Assembly (NCBI GenBank): GCA_002102555.1
Contig: MCFL01000335.1
Coordinates: 1 to 24,564, forward strand
Length of the DNA stretch: 24,564 bases
Direction of reading: 5' to 3'
Origin: Catenaria anguillulae PL171
Lineage: Eukaryota; Blastocladiomycota; Blastocladiomycetes; Blastocladiales; Catenariaceae
Shown here: piece by piece, positions 1 to 9,260 of the stretch
How the letters are laid out: each line of letters begins with the position of its first letter
Numbering within the stretch: the first letter of the stretch is position 1
Made by a program: the position numbers and the translations under genes
The notes under the pieces: generated by a model
The model's database searches: none
The model's input: only the letters and a program-made list of their open reading frames with translations
What the model was told of the DNA's origin: nothing

Positions 1-1125
1 CGGCTGCACCCGGGCGTTGTTTCCTTGATGAGCGCCACGTTGCGCTGCCTGTTCCTTCTTGGCGTGCTCATTCGCACGCCAGTCTTTGAGCGCCTTGCAT
101 TGCACTCGGGTGTGCTCCTGCGAGCCACACGCAAAGCAGAGACGCGCAGTCCGCGGGTAAAGGAGCACGGGCACTCCATTCACATTGACCTTGTTTCCCA
201 GTTTGCGTCATCTTCCGGAGCTCCTCGGCGTTCGCTGCACGCCACACAATGAAAGAGAAATCACGCGTGCGGGCGTTGTCGACAGCCACTACTTTGCCAA
301 TCGGGCCCATGGTAGTGAGGACCGCCAGATCGTCCTTGCCACAAACCATCTTCATACCCAGATCCTTGTCCACGTACTGGCTCTTGAAGTCTTCAAGGGA
401 CTCGTAGAACGAGGTGTACTGGCGCTAGAAGACAAGCGGGGAGGCGGACAGCGTTGCTTGCATGTCGGTCTCTGTGAGGAAGGTGACTTTGGCAAACCTC
501 CAACGGTACACCTCGGTGAAGCCGCAAATGTCGTGCACAGCGGTGTGGGCCTTGAAGAGGTCGCGCAGTTCCTTGGTGGACGCCCCGCGGCTCACAGGGC
601 CAGCCCAAGCGGTGAGGCGTTTGGCTTGACCATCCAGCTCAATCCAGGCATGTTTTTCGATGCGGCACAATCCGATGCCACGGACGTTAAGAACGTTGGG
701 GGAACGGCGCTAGTACTGAACACCATCTTGTAGATCGCTTCCTGCGGCGAGTTGGGTTTGGGGAATTTGTGGAGGGGGGAGAGCCCAATGAACGGGAGCT
801 GCGTCATTTGGAGCGCCAGTCGGACCGCCTGCCCAATAGATCCAACAGCCGGGTCGCCAGGGGGGATCGGAATGACAACCGCGTATTCCTTGTACTCATC
901 GCTGTCGGATCCAATATCAACCTGCTGACCACCATGGCGCTGCGCGAGGGCCTCATTGCGAATCTTCTTGTTGCGCCTACGGACTAGGGTGAAGCCATCG
1001 TTGGTGGTGGCGTCGGGTTGTTGGTGATCGCGTTGCTGGTCAGTGTCTGGCATTTCAACGTCGCTGGCTGTCGATCCAGGCGGCGGCGGGTCACCAGCGC
1101 TTGTGGTGGCGGAGTTGGTGGCCAT
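1..1125 (-). pseudogene. LINE ORF1 (Gag-like RNA-binding protein), broken, runs off window
   Basis: This is the nucleic-acid-binding ORF1 protein of a LINE. The chosen start is the ATG at 1125 (MATNSATTS), because the LINE A ORF1 near 22705 has a matching MAT start and the shared block NDGFTLV. From the N terminus there is a Pro/Asp-rich leader, an RRM-like segment (about 590-900), a second RRM-like segment (about 430-670, WAGPVSRGAS then FAKVTF), a third (about 200-400, with VVAVDN and FSFIVW), and a CX2CX4HX4C zinc knuckle near 80-130 (CFACGSQEHTRVQC). The reading is broken by a frameshift near 700 at a C-run, an in-frame TAG at 425-427 and another frameshift near 205-215. The coiled coil and ORF2 would lie beyond the left edge. 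Domain naming is inference from pattern; the homology to the other ORF1s in the window is directly visible. Confidence 0.75.
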
Positions 1126-1454
1126 GGTGGGCAGTGAGAGTCGATGTACGGTTGTTGTTGAGGTAATTGCACAAGCTTTCAATTGTGTATTCATAGAACA
1201 ACACGGTTCCATACTTTGGCAAGCGGTCGATGGCTCTGCACCCAGTTCCCCTTGGCGTTTGGCAGGCACATTCGACGCTCCCTGGTTTGGCATCCCCACG
1301 GTTCGGCTTCGCACAGTCTCGGCAACAGTTTGCATTGCGTGTCGGTATGTTGTCTGGTACCCATATTGTTTATTCTCCCATCCTCTCAGTGATCAGCATT
1401 CCTCGTTGATGTCACAATGATTGCATAGTTCAGCAGCAAAAGCCAAAAAAAAAG
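1126..1454 (-). other. Putative 5' leader of the left-edge LINE
   Basis: No convincing gene lies between the ORF1 start at 1125 and the opposing LINE tail that begins near 1455. By position this should be the 5' UTR of the minus-strand LINE. A short A-run lies near 1445-1454. The true 5' boundary of the element is not visible, and no flanking duplication was found. Confidence 0.35.
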
Positions 1455-1873
1455 ATGTCCTTGATGTGTATCGATTGGTGTGGTGTCAGCCCTACCTGTT
1501 TATGCCCTACCTGTTTATGTTCTCCCTTGTTCCCCACCCATCACCCATGTGACATTGTGTCCCTGCCCTCCTGCTTCCTAGTACTAGTTGCCCCTTTCCC
1601 TTTCGTTTGTTGTGTTTTGCTTACTTGTCTTGTATTTGCTTGTGGTCATTGTTTTGTTTCATCGCCTCCGCCTCCCCCCCCTTATTCATTCTCCCCCGCC
1701 GGTCATTCTTGACCCCTACTGCCACTCGCCTGCCTTCTCTTGCTTGCCTGTGCCTCCTTTCATGGGTGCTTAAGACCCCAGCCGAGTTGCTCTTGTCTCT
1801 TGTTCCCGAGCCTCCCTCGTTGGTTTCATGTCTTAATGCATGCAGTAGCGATTGGAAAAAAAAAAAAAAAAAA
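1455..1873 (+). mobile_element. 5'-truncated LINE 3' UTR with poly(A) tail
   Basis: A pyrimidine-rich, non-coding stretch ends in an uninterrupted A18 tract (1856-1873). It matches the 3' ends of LINE B (3585 onward, minus) and of the ORF1-only element (13773 onward, minus). The shared blocks are the CCCCTACTGCCACT-like segment near 1709-1725, the TTGCTTGCCTGTG-like segment near 1741-1753, and the terminal ATGCATGCAGTAGCGATT just before the A-tract. It is therefore the 3' end of a LINE or of a LINE-dependent element in plus orientation, lying against LINE D. A 13-bp motif (CCCTACCTGTTTA) is directly repeated near 1490-1517. The 5' boundary is approximate and no target-site duplication was found. 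Confidence 0.7.
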
Positions 1874-3017
1874 CAACCACAGCGAGCCAACTCGTCTGCC
1901 TTTTCATTCTTGACATTCCCATCATGGCCCTTGACCTTGACGAGCTCAAGCACAACATCCCTTTCCTTTACCAGTGCACGAAGGACAAGCAACAAATCGT
2001 GTAGCGGTGACGGGTGGCATGGCGCAATTGCTTCGGCATCGGGGAGGCCCAGGAACATTGGAATAATCTGCACAGCAACTGCCGAGTCCGAAAAGACCCG
2101 CGCACGCGATCCAATAGGGAGTTTGTCAATGATTGCAATAACCGCAGCGACCTCGGGGCGCGATGAGCTGGTCAGGGCGGGCGGTAGTCGACCAAAGAGC
2201 TCCAGATCGAGCTGGGGGCAGTGGGCGCCGAGACCCATGGAGGCATCGGTCGTGTCTGTAGCGGGCTGCAATGAACCATCGGTCCAGCAGTCAAGGATCG
2301 TGTCATGGTGCAACGTGAGCGGCTGAGTGACATTGGCGATAGGTGGAACCGAGTAAGCTGCGCTTGGACGTTGGCCACCGTCATCACTGTTGCTGTCATC
2401 GCTGTCGACATCCATGTCATCGTGCACGTGTCCTGGGAAGAAGCTGGACATGTACGGACAATGCTTGGGCAGCTTGTGGTCAGGTGCCAAGATAACATAT
2501 GCATCCACACTGTCGCGACGCGCTGTGAGAGTCTTGGCTGAAATGGGGCGTGTGTACGCGAGCGGGATGGTGACGAGGCAGTCGGGCACATCGCGATTTG
2601 CCTGCGCCAGTTGGCAGCTACACACGTCGCCGCAGTCAAGGCACAGGTGGAGCAAAGTGTGGCCTGGGGGCACCTTGCCCTCGTCGGGCATCAGGCAAGT
2701 GCATTCTGCGAGGTGGCGCAGCGCGACGATTGGTCCGTTCACCATGTTACAGGAATCAACGGCAGCACATACACCGAAGGTTGGCGACCCGTTCTCCCCC
2801 AAGAAAACCATGAGTTGGCCAACATGGTGCGACGGAGTGAGGGCCAGGCGGGGCTGAATTGGCATTGCAGCAACTGGGCCGAGAGATGTGCACCAGTCGG
2901 AAACGGCATTGGTCAGGGCAACCAGTGCATTGTGCAGGCGGCCACGGCGAGGGCACTTTTTGGCAAGCAGATGTCGGATTGAGGCAAACGCGTTCGCATA
3001 CCGTGCTGGAGTACATG
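1874..3017 (-). pseudogene. LINE D ORF2 fragment: post-RT linker and RNase H
   Basis: This is one open frame of the ORF2 polyprotein between reverse transcriptase and the end of RNase H. It begins near RYANAFASIRHLL, which also occurs in LINE B, runs through a Cys/His-rich linker and an acidic patch (DMDVDSDDSNSDDGG), then RNase H. The RNase H signature residues are present: Asp in CWTDGS, Glu in SRPEVAAV, Asp in FSDSAV, and the His and Asp of KVKGHDGNVKNEKADELA. This domain removes RNA from the RNA:DNA hybrid during element copying. The fragment stops right after ELARCG, where the plus-strand LINE poly(A) abuts it. Its other end abuts chromovirus sequence near 3017. EN and RT are missing. 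It is closest to LINE F (13058-13734), with which it shares ELARCG. Confidence 0.85.
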
Positions 3018-3538
3018 ACGCTGTGTGTTGGACCACCGTGTGTGCAAGGACAAGTCGTACTCATACTTGATCAAGTGGGCAGGCTACCCACTCGAGGACG
3101 CTACATGGGAACACGCGTCGCAGTTTGATACTGAGGAAATCATTGTCAAGTACTGGGCGACTCAAGCTGCCAAGGACCGTCCGTTGCCAACACCGGGCAA
3201 GACCAAAGCGGGCGAGCCCGAGTCGGAACCAAAGAAGAAGACGCGTCGCGTCATGCTTGGTCGCCAGTTTGATTTATGATTGGAAGTGTTCTTCACCTCC
3301 AGAGTATCGCTACCGCTGGGAGGGGGTGATGTTGGGGTTGTGTAGGAGAGTGTATGTGTATGTCGTTCACGTGTGTGCATGTGATGAGTATCGAGTTGTT
3401 GTGTGTTTGTGTTTGTGATCCATGACCCAGCAGTTGGGCACCAACCCATGGTTAGCTCTCCAGATAATTCTGGGTCGTTTAGTATATACTACCCGTACTT
3501 GATGACCTTCTAGTCTTACCTATGCAAGCACGCCAACA
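3018..3538 (+). mobile_element. Fragmentary Ty3/Gypsy chromovirus 3' end with LTR
   Basis: This is a fossil LTR-retroelement piece. About 3025-3279 encodes a chromodomain-like tail (YLIKWAGYPLEDATWE), the typical C-terminal extension of chromovirus integrase, followed by a basic segment. A purine-rich tract near 3318-3326 precedes a putative LTR at 3330-3538 (about 209 bp), which begins TGTTGG and ends CCAACA. A second copy of most of this LTR is at 13731-15629 and is roughly 95 percent alike by eye, so it is not very old. Only the 3' end is present. The LTR end abuts LINE C sequence, which suggests insertion into LINE C. Confidence 0.75.
3330..3538 (+). repeat. Chromovirus LTR
   Basis: The ends form the short inverted repeat TGTTGG/CCAACA and a purine-rich tract lies just upstream. 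This copy also preserves the empty target site (GTCGTTTAGTATATAC, near 3474-3489) for the MITE found in the second LTR copy at 15341-15569. Confidence 0.7.
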
Positions 3539-3584
3539 GAGTCGTGCCAGCACCGCATGCCCAATGGACCCAAGGGCCGCAAGG
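3539..3584 (-). pseudogene. LINE C ORF2 fragment, continuation beyond LINE B
   Basis: Read on the minus strand, this short stretch encodes LAALGSIGHAVLARL, which matches LAALGLIGHKILARL of LINE B and YAALGMVGHKVLARL of LINE A in the reverse transcriptase. It directly continues the LINE C frame that stops at 8289 on the far side of LINE B. It carries the downstream copy of the 13-bp target-site duplication (3572-3584). It is cut at 3539 by the chromovirus LTR. Confidence 0.85.
3572..3584. repeat. Target-site duplication of LINE B, left copy
   Basis: The sequence aagggccgcaagg is identical to 8289-8301. It lies immediately beyond the LINE B poly(A) tail, which appears as a T15 run at 3585-3599 on the plus strand. 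Confidence 0.9.
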
Positions 3585-3599
3585 TTTTTTTTTTTTTTT

Positions 3600-4038
3600 A
3601 AATCGCTATTACATGTATTAAAACGGACGTAACCAACGCTTGGTGCTTTGTGAACGTATAGAAGCAGGAAGGATAGAGGTCCAAATACACCATAGAAATG
3701 GCAAAAGCAAGTAGGATAGAGTGCAAGCAATTGGTAATAGGGGCACAAGGCCATGGTGCGATTGGGGAGTGGGGAAAATGGAATGGGAAATGGGATGGGA
3801 AATAAGATGAGCAAAAAGGGGGAGAGAGGATAATTAAAGGAATGTTGGATGAGACACAGAAGAGGTGAACATGGGATGAGGGGGAAAATCCAGAAGGATA
3901 AGATCAAGAGAATACAGATGGAGCCACATTGAGACTGCTCAAAATTCAATGAACAAGAAGAGGAAAAGCCAACTGGGATGAAGTCTCAACAATCAGGCAC
4001 GAGAGATACAGAAGACTGCGGGAAGGAGGTTAATCAAA
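3600..4038 (-). other. LINE B 3' UTR
   Basis: This is non-coding, C/T-rich on the element strand. It shares the block CCTATTACCAATTGCTTGC (plus-strand about 3725-3745) with the 3' UTR piece at 11623-11897. The terminal motif next to poly(A) is shared with 1838-1855 and about 13780-13797. An open frame across it (3479-3949) is not coding: its residues are low-complexity and it crosses the poly(A) and the insertion boundary. Confidence 0.75.
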
Positions 4039-7000
4039 TCAGAGAAAAGAGAGTTGCAGAAGCAGGACAAGGATAAACTGATAGGGAATGGATTGTCTCT
4101 TGGAGCAAGGGTTGGAAAGGTTGCCAATCAGGTCAGTAATGAAGAGCAGCAGGTGAAAGAGATGGGACAAAAGCGTGGTGGGGACCCATTTGTACCCCGA
4201 GGCGGGTTGCAAAGCGATGCCAAGACTCTGAGAAGCCAAATCTGGTGCCAATCCAGGAAACGCGCCATGGGCTCGCCATTCACCCATCGAGACTGGTGCT
4301 ATTGAATCTGATGCTGAGCCAAGCAATGGACCCGATCCTACATGCACCTCGTGGACAAAGTGTGAGGCTGCATGAGGCAAACAAAGCGTTGGGGGCTTTT
4401 GAATTGGTGCAGCCTGCACCGGGCAGCAGCAGCATGTTAAACATGGGCGGTCCGAGGTTGCATCATCAGTGGCGGCGTCTATAGGTCCAACCAGCTTGCA
4501 CCGCTGTTTCCAGAGGACCATTCTGATTGTGGACGATGCAATCATGACAATTTGCGCAAGGACTGGGGCCAGCGTAGGAAAATCGCGACGTAAACCTGCA
4601 TCAACTACACACGCTGCAGTTGCCCGGATCCGTTGGGCAGCCGTGATGTGCTCAACCAGCAACGTTGCACACTCGGATGATGGTTGAAGTCGGTGGCGGC
4701 GCAAAAGTGCTTGTACATGTGCATGTGTGTCCACGTTGGTCGTCCAAAGATGGAGTGCGAGCTCTGGACACGCATACCAGTGATCCTGATCGTCCATGGC
4801 ACTACAAAGGGGCACGAGCAGGACGGAACCCTGTTGGGCCAGTACTTGTGTAGTTGGGCACGAGTGGGTAGGCGCCCAGTGAGCACTTTGCACCGGAAAG
4901 TGACTGAAGCGTCGTCGGCGAATGATGCAAAGAATCCCGTCGCCTTGCGGCCGTTGCGAATTGCTTTGTCGAACGTGACGAGATCTGGTTGGTCCACCAG
5001 TTGACACATGTACCCAAAGAGCTTGATGCGCGCTCCAACACGCTGCAATTCGCGCACCGCCCGCCCTACACCTGCGTACACAAGCTCATGACCGACCTGC
5101 ACAACTGCACCAAAATCTACCGTGTTCAAGAAATCCTGTCGCAGGTTTGAGATTTGCCGTTGGCTTGCGCCACGATTGGCAAGTACATCCGCCTTCTCGT
5201 TTCCCACGTCGCCCGCATGGCCCTTGACCTTGACGAACTCTAACTGGATGTCTCTCCGCCTTGAGATGGCCCGGAGGATGAGCAATAAGTCATGGAGTGG
5301 CGACGGTTGCCGCGTTGCAACGGCCTCGATGTCGGATAGGGCCAAAAACGTTGGCGCAACAACCGTGACGGCTGCGGAATCCGTATGAACCCTTGCCTTG
5401 GAGCCATCCGGGAGTTTGTCAACAAGGGCAATGACTGCGGCCAGTTCCGGGCGAGTGGAGCTGGTACGAGCAGGTGGTAGGCGGCCAAACAGTTCCAGTC
5501 CGAGCTCAGGACAGTGTGCCCCAAAACCCATGGATGCAGCCAAAGTATCGGTGGCAGGATGCAGGGACCCTTCCGTCCAGCAGTCAAGGGCTAGATTGAG
5601 TCGATGCAACGTGGTAGGCAGTGCGGTGCAAGTGGATGGCAAAAATGCGAATGCTTGCTCAGGCTGAGCGTGTTCCACTTCGTCATCTACATCCATGTCA
5701 ACCTGAAACGGGTGGAATGTGGTGAAGTAGGGGCAATGCTCTGGGAGACAATGGTTGGGTGCGTCCACAATGTAGGCATCTGATCCGTCGCGTCGTGAAA
5801 TCACTTGGCGGGCAGAGATAGGGCGTGTGCAATGGAGCGGTAGAGTTATCACACAGTCAGGCGAGTCAGCCCCAACGGGCGCATACTGGCAGCTGCGAGG
5901 ATCACTGCAATCTAGGCAAAGGTGGAGCAGTATGCAATCCTCCGGCACGTCGAAACGGTCCATGGCTGCACAAGTGCACTTGGTGGTATGACGCAGGGTG
6001 ATGAGTGGGTCAGTCGGGTCCGATTTCTTGTCAACAAACGTGCAGACACCAAAAGCAGGTCGGCCGTGATGGTCCAGAAACACCATCAGCTGCCCCAAAT
6101 GATGCTTGGGCGCCAAGGCAAGACTTGGTTGCAAAGGGAGATGGTCAAGCGGACCGAGTGATGTGCACCAGGTGGCAATGGCTTCAGTGGCCTTGGCCAA
6201 GGCATTGTGGAGGCGTCCTCGGCGTGGGCAAGTCTTGGCTAGTAGGTGGCGAACTGAGGCAAACGCATTTGCATACCGCGAGGGGGTGCTGTTTTGATCC
6301 TGAAAGCAAACAAGAGAAACAAGTGGAGAGACAGAGAAAACAGAGGCACGGAAAAGGTGAGAACGTAAACGGTGGAGGGTAGGGTGAGGTACAACGGCCT
6401 CGAGCGGGGTATCTTTCTCTGGAGCAACATTCAGTGGGTCAAATCGGCCAACAAGGTGGATGGACACAAGGGACTGATTTAGTATTGGGAGAAGGTTGAG
6501 TACTGGGGAGGCGGCCAGGCCGCGCGCGATGATAGTGGAGGGCGGGTGAGACAGCGGGTTGACCCACCAGCGAACGGCACACTGAGCGATGCTGGTGATG
6601 GCACAGGCAACATGGAAACGCTCGCTCGATGGTGGCTGGCTGAGGTTGTAGCGAAGATCGGCGACCCGGGCGGTCAGGATGGTCGTCTTGATTGAGTTGA
6701 GCGCATAAGAGGCAGTGTCGTAGAAGACGGCTACTGGCGTGTTGGTGGGTAGACGAGCAATTGCCCGGACTGTGGCGCGGAGTTTTGCATCGAGCTTGTC
6801 GAGGAATGAGGCGGATGGGATGTAACCGTAGGCACGGGAAGCGACTGAGGGGATGATGACTGCGTTGATGAGGTAGATGGCGATCCTTGCTGGCACTCGC
6901 TTTGTCCGAAGTACGTTGAGCGCGCTGTCAACCGAGGTCAACATTGCTCTCTCAGTTGCTTTTCGAGGACCAGAACCATCAATGAAAACACCGAGGTATC

Positions 7001-8288
7001 GCTTGACCTCACCTGGACCCGCCCTTGGTACTGATACTCCTTGTGAGATGACCATCCCAGTGCCGCCATCCTTCGTGTTGAACGCAAGGACAAAGCCCTT
7101 CTTTGCGTTTGCCTTAACTCGGGCGAGCACATTGAAGGAATCAACCAAATCGACGACTTGCTGGAGGCGCTCTTGCAACCTGGCAAAGAAGATTGCGTCG
7201 TCGAAGTACCCTATCGCCACATACCGTCGTCTACCAACCACCGCTGTACTTCCAAACGTTGCGCCATTGCCAATAATCGGTACGCTGATCTCCAAGTCGA
7301 CACCCTCGCACTCGTCTTGCACGGCACACAGCAAGATGTCGTAGAATGCATTCCAAAGGATGGCGACTCCACTGCTCCTTGAGGTATGCCACGGTGCAAG
7401 TACACGCGATCTGTCAATCCAAAGGCTGTAATAATGGTTGCCGTTCGCCCTTGCAGGAAGTTGCGGCAGTAGAAGTCGACAAAACGGTCGGGTAAACGCA
7501 ATCGGAGCAGCGCTGCCCGGACGAATCTGTGCGGCACTGTGTCAAAGGCTTTTGACTTGTCTTCAGAATACGCCCAAACTTCCTCCTTGCTGTCCTTTGC
7601 CTGAGCCTGTGCAACGAGTACATGCAGAATGTCAATTGGCAAGCGTGTGTCTGTACCCTTCAGCGCCGAAAACCGCGCCCCACGCAGCACTTGCTTCTCT
7701 ACCGCCACGTCTTGTATTCGGCGCCACATGATTGCATTGAACAGTTTGGATGCGCAGTCGAGCAGCGTAATTGGGCGCATGGCGTCAACATCGCCGGTAT
7801 ATCCTTCCTCCTTTTTGGGTGTCAGGAATATCACACCGTTTCGCCACTCGTCGGGCACCCACTCTGCCACATACATGTCCGTGAACAACCGAGCCAAGAT
7901 CTTGTGGCCAATCAACCCTAGGGCCGCGTAGTGCCGATACTGCAGCTGCGATTCGCCTGGCGCTTTGTCAAGTTCGACTCGTGCCAGGGCATCTGCAACA
8001 TCTGCTGCGGCAATTTCCTTCTCTACCCCGCCCCACCATGACTGGCGGATCCACCCAAGTGTCTTGAATGCACGCTTAATTGGTTCCGGTGCCTGCGCTA
8101 CATTCCCTGGTTCCTCATATCCATACCAACCTTGGACATGTGCCACCACAGCCTGCTTGGCTTCATCTGGACGCAGTTTGACGTCTTCTTCCGACACAAC
8201 CCGATCCACACTGTTTGGTGGGCAGCGACGCTCCAGTGTCTAGTGTACAACGGAGCCAAGGTTGGTGCTGAAGCGCTTTGCACGCTCG
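4039..8288 (-). pseudogene. LINE B ORF2: RT, RNase H, C-terminal CCHC; broken
   Basis: In order: linker (DRVVSEEDVKLRPDE), RT fingers (VELDKAPGESQLQYRH), RT block MRPITLLDCASKLFN, motif A EDKSKAFDTVPH, motif B GIPQGAVESPSF, motif C GYFDDAIFFA (about 7210), a long linker with Cys-rich stretches, RNase H (about 5130-5600) and a CX2CX7HX4C-like finger near 4750-4815 (ending LCSAMDDQDHWYAC). It would make cDNA at the nicked target. Breaks seen are a TAG near 8243, a one-base shift near 7350 in a T-run (after SPSF), and another shift near 4812 in the finger. The first RNase H carboxylate reads Glu (CWTEGS, codon at 5571-5573) where all relatives here have Asp. The family is in the RNase H-bearing APE LINE group (I/Tad-like); the exact clade is uncertain. 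Confidence 0.9.
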
Positions 8289-8301
8289 AAGGGCCGCAAG
8301 G
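8289..8301. repeat. Target-site duplication of LINE B, right copy
   Basis: The sequence aagggccgcaagg is identical to 3572-3584. It lies at the truncated 5' end of LINE B and is part of the LINE C frame (LAAL). Confidence 0.9.
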
Positions 8302-9260
8302 TGGCGATACTGGATCCGAGACTCGCCGGGCGCCTTGTCCAAATCGACGCTGCTCAGGGCCTGCGAGACGTCAGCCGGCTCGACTGCCTGCTCAACTCCA
8401 TCCCACCACGTCGGTTCTATCCACTGCAACGGCCGGAATTCCATCTTGATCGGTTCGGATGCTCGCTCGATGTCGCCGGGTTCTTGGTAGTCGAAGCACT
8501 TGGACAGATGGTCGGCCACAGCGTCTTTGACGTCGTCCGGCCGCAGCTTTACTTCCGTCCCAACCACGACGCGATCGAGGCAGTTCAGGGGACGCCTGCG
8601 CTCAAAGCACGACTGCACCACCGCGCCCGTGTTGACTGCGAATTTCTCAACCCGCGCATTCACCGCAGCGTCAATGCGCTCCCTCGTCGCCTTGGTCCAT
8701 TCGGCCGCCACTACGTCCACCAATCTGTCGCGTGCCGCAGCCCAATTCACCGGCGGTTGGCGGTTCGGAGAGGCCAGGTACCGCTGCGTGCAGCGCTCGT
8801 CGTTCTGCGTCTCGCAACTCGGCACTCGGATTGCCCATCAAACGTTCTACTATCTCCAATGCGAAGGCGGCGTCAGTTTTTTCGCTGAGTGGGCGGATAA
8901 CCGTACCTTGCATTTCGGCAGCCTGGCGCTTCTTGTGTGACAGCTTGGTCCGCGCCCCGATGAGGATCGCTCGGCTGAATATGCGCCATCTGGTTTGGAT
9001 CGGGACTGATTGATTGTGCACTAGCGGTGTACCACCAGCGGCGCCACCATGGAGCTCGTCAGTGGCGACCCATTTGGGGAAAACGTCTTGGTCGGCAATG
9101 GGGATGCCCAGTTCCGTGGCCACATGGGATACGAAGGCCGCCCAGTGGCTTCCCGTCAGTTTGGATGTGTTGAGGACTTTGTGGGCCGCATTGCGTCGTG
9201 CCTGGTGCCGTTTACGCGCCAACTCGCAGTCGGTGTGGAGCGCGAGCATGGTGTGATACA
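8289..9260 (-). pseudogene. LINE C ORF2 fragment: linker between endonuclease and RT
   Basis: Two overlapping frames cover the ORF2 linker and the beginning of RT. The upstream frame (to 9260) holds RLYHTMLALHTDCELARKRHQ, SVPIQTRWRIF and ERLMGNPSAELRDAERRAL. These match SIPVQTRWEKF and DKLLRNPEATVNDDERRRI of LINE A. The downstream frame holds NTGAVVQSCFERRRPLNCLD and VDLDKAPGESRIQYRHLAAL. At least one frameshift lies near 8750-8800. The endonuclease is lost at 9260, where an inverted LINE A piece begins. The RT frame continues past LINE B at 3584-3539. Confidence 0.85.

Larger units (their letters stand above)
3585..8288 (-). mobile_element. LINE B, 5'-truncated non-LTR retrotransposon
   Basis: This is a 4.7-kb LINE copy bounded by a 13-bp direct repeat and ending in poly(A) (T15 at 3585-3599). 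It starts in the linker upstream of RT, so ORF1 and the endonuclease are missing, as expected for incomplete target-primed reverse transcription. ORF2 occupies about 4039-8288 and the 3' UTR about 3600-4038. That UTR is pyrimidine-rich on the coding strand, with the terminal motif ATACATGTAATAGCGATT before the A-tail. It interrupts LINE C in the RT region. Confidence 0.9.

Noticed and set aside
1607-2326. 239-codon plus frame
   Set aside because: It spans a LINE 3' UTR, its poly(A) (read as a Lys run) and the antisense of LINE D RNase H.
3479-3949. 156-codon minus frame as a membrane protein
   Set aside because: It is a pyrimidine-rich LINE 3' UTR read through the poly(A) into LINE C and LTR sequence.
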